Of a DNA stretch of 64,000 nt, positions 60,704 to 64,000 are shown in pieces (within the stretch, counting starts at the first letter, position 1; every line of letters begins with the position of its first letter). The notes beneath the pieces were generated by a model. That model had not been told where the DNA came from, searched no databases, and was given only the letters and a program-made list of their open reading frames with translations. Source of the DNA: Pseudosulfitobacter koreensis (GTDB taxonomy: Bacteria; Pseudomonadota; Alphaproteobacteria; Rhodobacterales; Rhodobacteraceae); the NCBI RefSeq assembly GCF_024733015.1, contig NZ_JANKJG010000008.1, positions 122,065 to 186,064 on the forward strand, written 5' to 3'. The position numbers and the translations under genes are program-made.

Positions 60704-63121
60704 ATGCAAACCACAACCCGCGTAGCCGTCATAGGCGGAGGCGTCGTCGGCGCCTCGGTGCTCTATCACCTGACGAAACTGGGGTGGTCGGACGTCATGC
60801 TGATTGAACGGTCCGAGCTGACCTCGGGCAGCACCTGGCACGCGGCGGGCGGGTTTCACACGCTGAACGGCGATACCAACATGGCGGCCCTTCAGGGCTA
60901 TACCATCCGCCTCTACAAGGAGCTTGAAAAGATCACCGGCATGTCCTGCGGGCTGCACCACGTGGGCGGCATCACGCTTGCCGACAATCAAGATCGGTTC
61001 GACATGCTGCTGGCAGAACGCGCCAAGCATCGCTTCATGGGGCTGGAGACCGAAATCGTGACCCCCGCCGAGATCGCCAAAATCGCGCCGGTGACGAATA
61101 TCGAAGGCATCATCGGTGGGCTTTACGATCCGCTCGACGGCCACCTTGATCCGTCGGGCACCACCCACGCCTATGCGCGCGCCGCCCGGATGGGCGGCGC
61201 CACGATCCAGACGCACACGATGGTGGTCGAGACCAACCAGCGCCCTGATGGCACCTGGGACGTGGTCACCGACAGGGGCACCATCCACGCCGAACATGTG
61301 GTTAACGCGGGCGGCCTCTGGGCGCGCGAGGTGGGCGCGATGGCAGGTATCTATTTCCCGCTGCACCCGATGGAGCATCAGTATATCGTCACCGAAGAGG
61401 TCCCGATGATCGCAGACATCGTGGACGCAGGCGGCGAGCATCCGCATGTGATGGACCCCGCAGGCGAAAGCTATCTGCGGCAAGAGGGGCGCGGGCTGTG
61501 CATCGGGTTCTACGAACAGCCCTGCCGACCGTGGGCCGTGAACGGCACGCCCTGGACCTTTGGCCACGAACTGCTTCCCGATGACTTCGACAAGATCGAG
61601 GACAGCATCGCCTTTGCCTACAAACGCTTTCCGGCGCTGGAGGTGGCGGGTGTCAAATCGGTGATCCACGGCCCCTTCACCTTTGCCCCCGACGGCAACC
61701 CGCTGGTCGGGCCTGTTCCCGGCGTGCGCAACTACTGGTCGGCCTGCGGCGTCATGGCGGGTTTTTCCCAGGGCGGCGGCGTCGGCCTGATGCTGGCGCA
61801 ATGGATGATCGAGGGCGAGCCCGAGCGTGACGTGATGGCGATGGACGTAGCACGTTTCGGCGACTGGATCAGCCCCGGATACACCCTGCCCAAGATCATC
61901 GAGAACTATCAGAAACGGTTTTCGGTCAGCTATCCGAACGAAGAACTGCCCGCCGCACGGCCCAACCGCACCACGCCGATGTACGATATCTTTTCTGACA
62001 TGGGCGCGGTCTGGGGCCAGCAATACGGGCTGGAGGTGGTCAACTACTACGCCCAGCACGGCGAGCCGTCTTACGAAACCCCGTCCTTCCGCCGCTCGGA
62101 CGCCTTTGACGCAACCGCGCGCGAAGTGCGCGGCGTACGCGGCGGCGTGGGCATCAACGAGGTGCACAATTTCGGCAAGTACCGCGTTACCGGCCCGCGC
62201 GCCCGCGCCTGGCTCGACCGGATCATGGCAGGCCGCGTGCCGCAGCCGGGCCGGTTGTCATTGACGCCGATGCTGTCGGAGAAGGGCAAGCTGATCGGCG
62301 ATTTCACCATGTCCTGCCTTGCCGAGGAGGAGTTTCAACTGACCGCATCCTACGGCAGCCAGAACTTTCATTTCCGATGGTTCACCAGTCACTTGGAAGA
62401 CGGCGTTCATGTCGAAAACATCAGCGACAAGCGCAATGGCTTCCAGATCGCAGGCCCCAAGGCGCGCGAAGTGCTGGCGGCCTGTACGCTCAGCGATATC
62501 TCCGACATGCGGTTTCTGGATGTGCGCCGCATGACCGTCGGCATGACCGACTGCATCGTGCAGCGCGTCAGCTATACCGGCGATCTGGGGTACGAGATTT
62601 ACTGCGATCCGATGGGCCAGCGTGCCCTGTGGTGGACGCTTTGGGCGGCAGGGCAACCGCATGGCATGGTCCCTTTTGGCATGCGCGCGATGATGTCGCT
62701 GCGGCTGGACAAGCATTTTGGCAGCTGGATGGCCGAGTTTTCGCCGGATTACACCGCCGCCGAGACGGGGTTGGACCGTTTCATCAGCTTCAATAAGAAC
62801 ACCGATTTCATTGGTCGCGCCGCTGCGGAGGCCGAGCACAGCAAAGGTGCGGCGCGCAGGCTGGTGGCCTTTGCCGTCGATGCGGATGATGCGGATGTGC
62901 AGGGCTATGAGCCGATCTGGCTGAATGGCGCCGTGGTCGGGTTCTGCACCTCGGGCGGGTATTCGCACCACACCGGCACCTCGATCGCCCAAGGGTTCCT
63001 GCCGACCGACAAGGTTGCGGACGGTCTTCGCGTCGAGATCGAAATCCTGGGCCAGATGCGCCCGGCCACCGTCACGCTGACCCCGCCCTTCGATGCGGAT
63101 GGCGCACGGATGCGCGGCTGA
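60704..63121 (+). CDS. FAD-dependent oxidoreductase fused to GcvT (DMGDH/SarDH-like), second paralogue
   Basis: An 805-residue paralogue of the divergent gene, with the same order of domains. FAD motif GGGVVGASVLYHL, covalent-FAD His motif TSGSTWHAAG, substrate-side GFHTLNGDTN, then GcvT domains from about residue 430. The active-site loop differs from its neighbour, so the two enzymes probably use different N-methyl substrates. Genes of this type help Roseobacters use glycine betaine, choline or related amines as carbon or nitrogen source. It precedes a MobA-like nucleotidyltransferase gene by 13 bases. Confidence 0.9.
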   Translation: MQTTTRVAVIGGGVVGASVLYHLTKLGWSDVMLIERSELTSGSTWHAAGGFHTLNGDTNMAALQGYTIRLYKELEKITGMSCGLHHVGGITLADNQDRFDMLLAERAKHRFMGLETEIVTPAEIAKIAPVTNIEGIIGGLYDPLDGHLDPSGTTHAYARAARMGGATIQTHTMVVETNQRPDGTWDVVTDRGTIHAEHVVNAGGLWAREVGAMAGIYFPLHPMEHQYIVTEEVPMIADIVDAGGEHPHVMDPAGESYLRQEGRGLCIGFYEQPCRPWAVNGTPWTFGHELLPDDFDKIEDSIAFAYKRFPALEVAGVKSVIHGPFTFAPDGNPLVGPVPGVRNYWSACGVMAGFSQGGGVGLMLAQWMIEGEPERDVMAMDVARFGDWISPGYTLPKIIENYQKRFSVSYPNEELPAARPNRTTPMYDIFSDMGAVWGQQYGLEVVNYYAQHGEPSYETPSFRRSDAFDATAREVRGVRGGVGINEVHNFGKYRVTGPRARAWLDRIMAGRVPQPGRLSLTPMLSEKGKLIGDFTMSCLAEEEFQLTASYGSQNFHFRWFTSHLEDGVHVENISDKRNGFQIAGPKAREVLAACTLSDISDMRFLDVRRMTVGMTDCIVQRVSYTGDLGYEIYCDPMGQRALWWTLWAAGQPHGMVPFGMRAMMSLRLDKHFGSWMAEFSPDYTAAETGLDRFISFNKNTDFIGRAAAEAEHSKGAARRLVAFAVDADDADVQGYEPIWLNGAVVGFCTSGGYSHHTGTSIAQGFLPTDKVADGLRVEIEILGQMRPATVTLTPPFDADGARMRG

Positions 63122-63134
63122 CTATGGTGGCCGC

Positions 63135-63752
63135 ATGGGCCAGCTCAGCAACATTCCCGCCATCGTTCTTGCCGCCGGGCAATCCGCCCGGATGCGCGGC
63201 ACCGACAAGCTGTTGCAGCAAGTGGACGGCAAACCGCTGATCCGCAGACAATGCGAGATTGCTCGGCAGGTCTGCGCGCGGGTTCTGGTCGCTTTGCCGC
63301 CCGCACCGCACGACCGCTATACCGCGATCACTGGGCTGGACGTGACGCCGATACCTGTGCCCGATGCGACCGAAGGCATGGGTGCGTCCCTGCGCCGGGC
63401 CTTCGCCGCCCTGCCGACAGATGCAAATGCGGCTCTGCTGCTGCTGGGGGATTTGCCGGACCTGACGGCAGATGACCTGAGGACCGTTCTGCAGGCCGTT
63501 GATCTGCAATCGAGAAACCTGGTCTGGCGCGGCACCACGTCGGATGGCCGCGCGGGCCACCCGATCATATTTGCAAAGTCACTGTTTGCAGAGTTTGCAA
63601 ATCTGAGCGGCGATGCGGGCGGTCAGTCGATTGTCAAAAAGGCCGGGGATCGCGTCGCGCTGGTCGCCCTGTCAGGCGACCATGCGCGCAATGATCTGGA
63701 CACGCCGGAAGATTGGGCCAACTGGCGTGCCCAGAGATTAGTCCGGGATTAA
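63135..63752 (+). CDS. MobA-like (MocA-type) nucleotidyltransferase
   Basis: A 205-residue NTP transferase with the signature IVLAAGQSARMRGTDKLLQ and metal-binding GDLPDLTADD. It resembles the CTP:molybdopterin cytidylyltransferase MocA, which makes the molybdenum cofactor for xanthine dehydrogenase-type enzymes, rather than MobA for guanylyl cofactor. No molybdoenzyme gene is visible here. The ATG at 63135 gives the standard start. It ends four bases over a convergent gene cut by the IS element. Confidence 0.88.
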   Translation: MGQLSNIPAIVLAAGQSARMRGTDKLLQQVDGKPLIRRQCEIARQVCARVLVALPPAPHDRYTAITGLDVTPIPVPDATEGMGASLRRAFAALPTDANAALLLLGDLPDLTADDLRTVLQAVDLQSRNLVWRGTTSDGRAGHPIIFAKSLFAEFANLSGDAGGQSIVKKAGDRVALVALSGDHARNDLDTPEDWANWRAQRLVRD

Positions 63753-63874
63753 CCCAAGAGCGATCTGGCTTCGAAGCCTTTCAGCGAACGACGGGCCGCT
63801 GTGTAGTCTTCCAGACCTGCGACGGTGTCCAGTTCGGGGAACAGCGACAGGATCTCGTCGCGCTGCTCTGATCC
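63749..63874 (-). pseudogene. 3' fragment of a gene cut by an IS21-type element
   Basis: The minus strand is open from the element boundary to a TAA at 63749. It encodes about 40 residues (EILSLFPELDTVAGLEDYTA, then ARRSLKGFEARSLLG) with GC-rich codon use like the surrounding genes. No start is left in the window. I do not recognise the family. Confidence 0.55.
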
Positions 63875-64000
63875 TGTTGGTTTTCATTGAGAACTGACCC
63901 GGTAGCCCCATAAATTTTCACTGAGAATTGACCCATGTGAACACATTGCCCTGACGATTCTGATCAGGGAGATATGGAGTGATCGACATGGGATTTTTGA
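63875..64000 (+). mobile_element. Left end of an IS21-family insertion sequence
   Basis: From TGTTGG at 63875 come two near-identical 20-base direct repeats, TTTTCATTGAGAACTGACCC (63881-63900) and TTTTCACTGAGAATTGACCC (63915-63934), 34 bases apart. They match the multiple terminal repeats that IS21 transposases bind. A transposase start follows. The rest lies outside the window. Confidence 0.75.
63979..64000 (+). CDS. istA: IS21-type transposase IstA, first codons (partial)
   Basis: GTG at 63979, preceded by GGGAGATATGGA, opens a frame VIDMGFL that runs off the window. This matches the N-terminus that I recall for IS21 IstA in Rhodobacterales and sits at the expected distance from the terminal repeats. 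Confidence 0.6.

Overview
The window is GC-rich chromosomal DNA of an alphaproteobacterium, most likely a marine Rhodobacterales (Roseobacter-group) species. The signs are an adjacent ctrA and sciP pair, lpxI rather than lpxH in the lipid A cluster, DUF6456/DUF6477-type small proteins, a DUF1127 protein, two FAD-GcvT fusion demethylases and an MttB-like methyltransferase without pyrrolysine. Nearly all of it is ordinary, densely packed core genome. I see no rRNA, tRNA, CRISPR array or prophage. The only mobile DNA is the left end of an IS21-type element at the right edge.

Left third (1-27.9 kb): a partial DUF6456-like gene diverges from a DUF6477 gene across a spacer with DnaA-box and CtrA-like motifs. 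Then come an orphan MttB-like methyltransferase, guaA, two DMT exporters, a FadL-type porin, and a P-loop ATPase-metA-hydrolase run. Next are ppk2-tetR, an FkbM methyltransferase, an outer-membrane protein, rplM-rpsI, a MocR regulator divergent from a DUF1127 gene, a thioesterase and a crotonase. They are followed by trmFO, a small methyltransferase overlapping gluQ, hisI, a NifU-like scaffold, ligA-recG and sciP-ctrA.

Middle (27.9-42.2 kb): mnmA, then one long minus-strand envelope and lipid run, pyrH-frr-uppS-cdsA-dxr-rseP-(41-aa protein)-bamA-skp-fabZ-lpxA-lpxI-lpxB. It joins undecaprenyl, phospholipid, isoprenoid and lipid A synthesis to outer-membrane protein assembly. lpxD is absent from it.

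Right third (42.2-64 kb): miaA, an AraC regulator, a three-gene peptide-type ABC transporter without a linked binding protein, a periplasmic protein, a lytic transglycosylase, ssb and aroK-aroB. Then come a coupled trio (49-aa membrane protein, periplasmic protein, xerD), a metallophosphoesterase variant, a CorC-type transporter, a GAF/HisKA_2 histidine kinase, two divergent FAD-GcvT demethylases and a MobA-like nucleotidyltransferase. The window ends in an IS21 end that has cut a minus-strand gene.

I did not find a clearly new multi-gene system. The points most worth checking are: a probable non-canonical uppS start; MetA residue E111, which predicts acetyl- rather than succinyl-transferase; MocR operators shared with a DUF1127 gene; a DnaA/CtrA double-motif spacer; an 80-bp inverted-repeat element before trmFO; a dispersed GC-palindrome repeat in three copies; a metallophosphoesterase lacking the first metal-binding motif; and two unannotated small membrane proteins.
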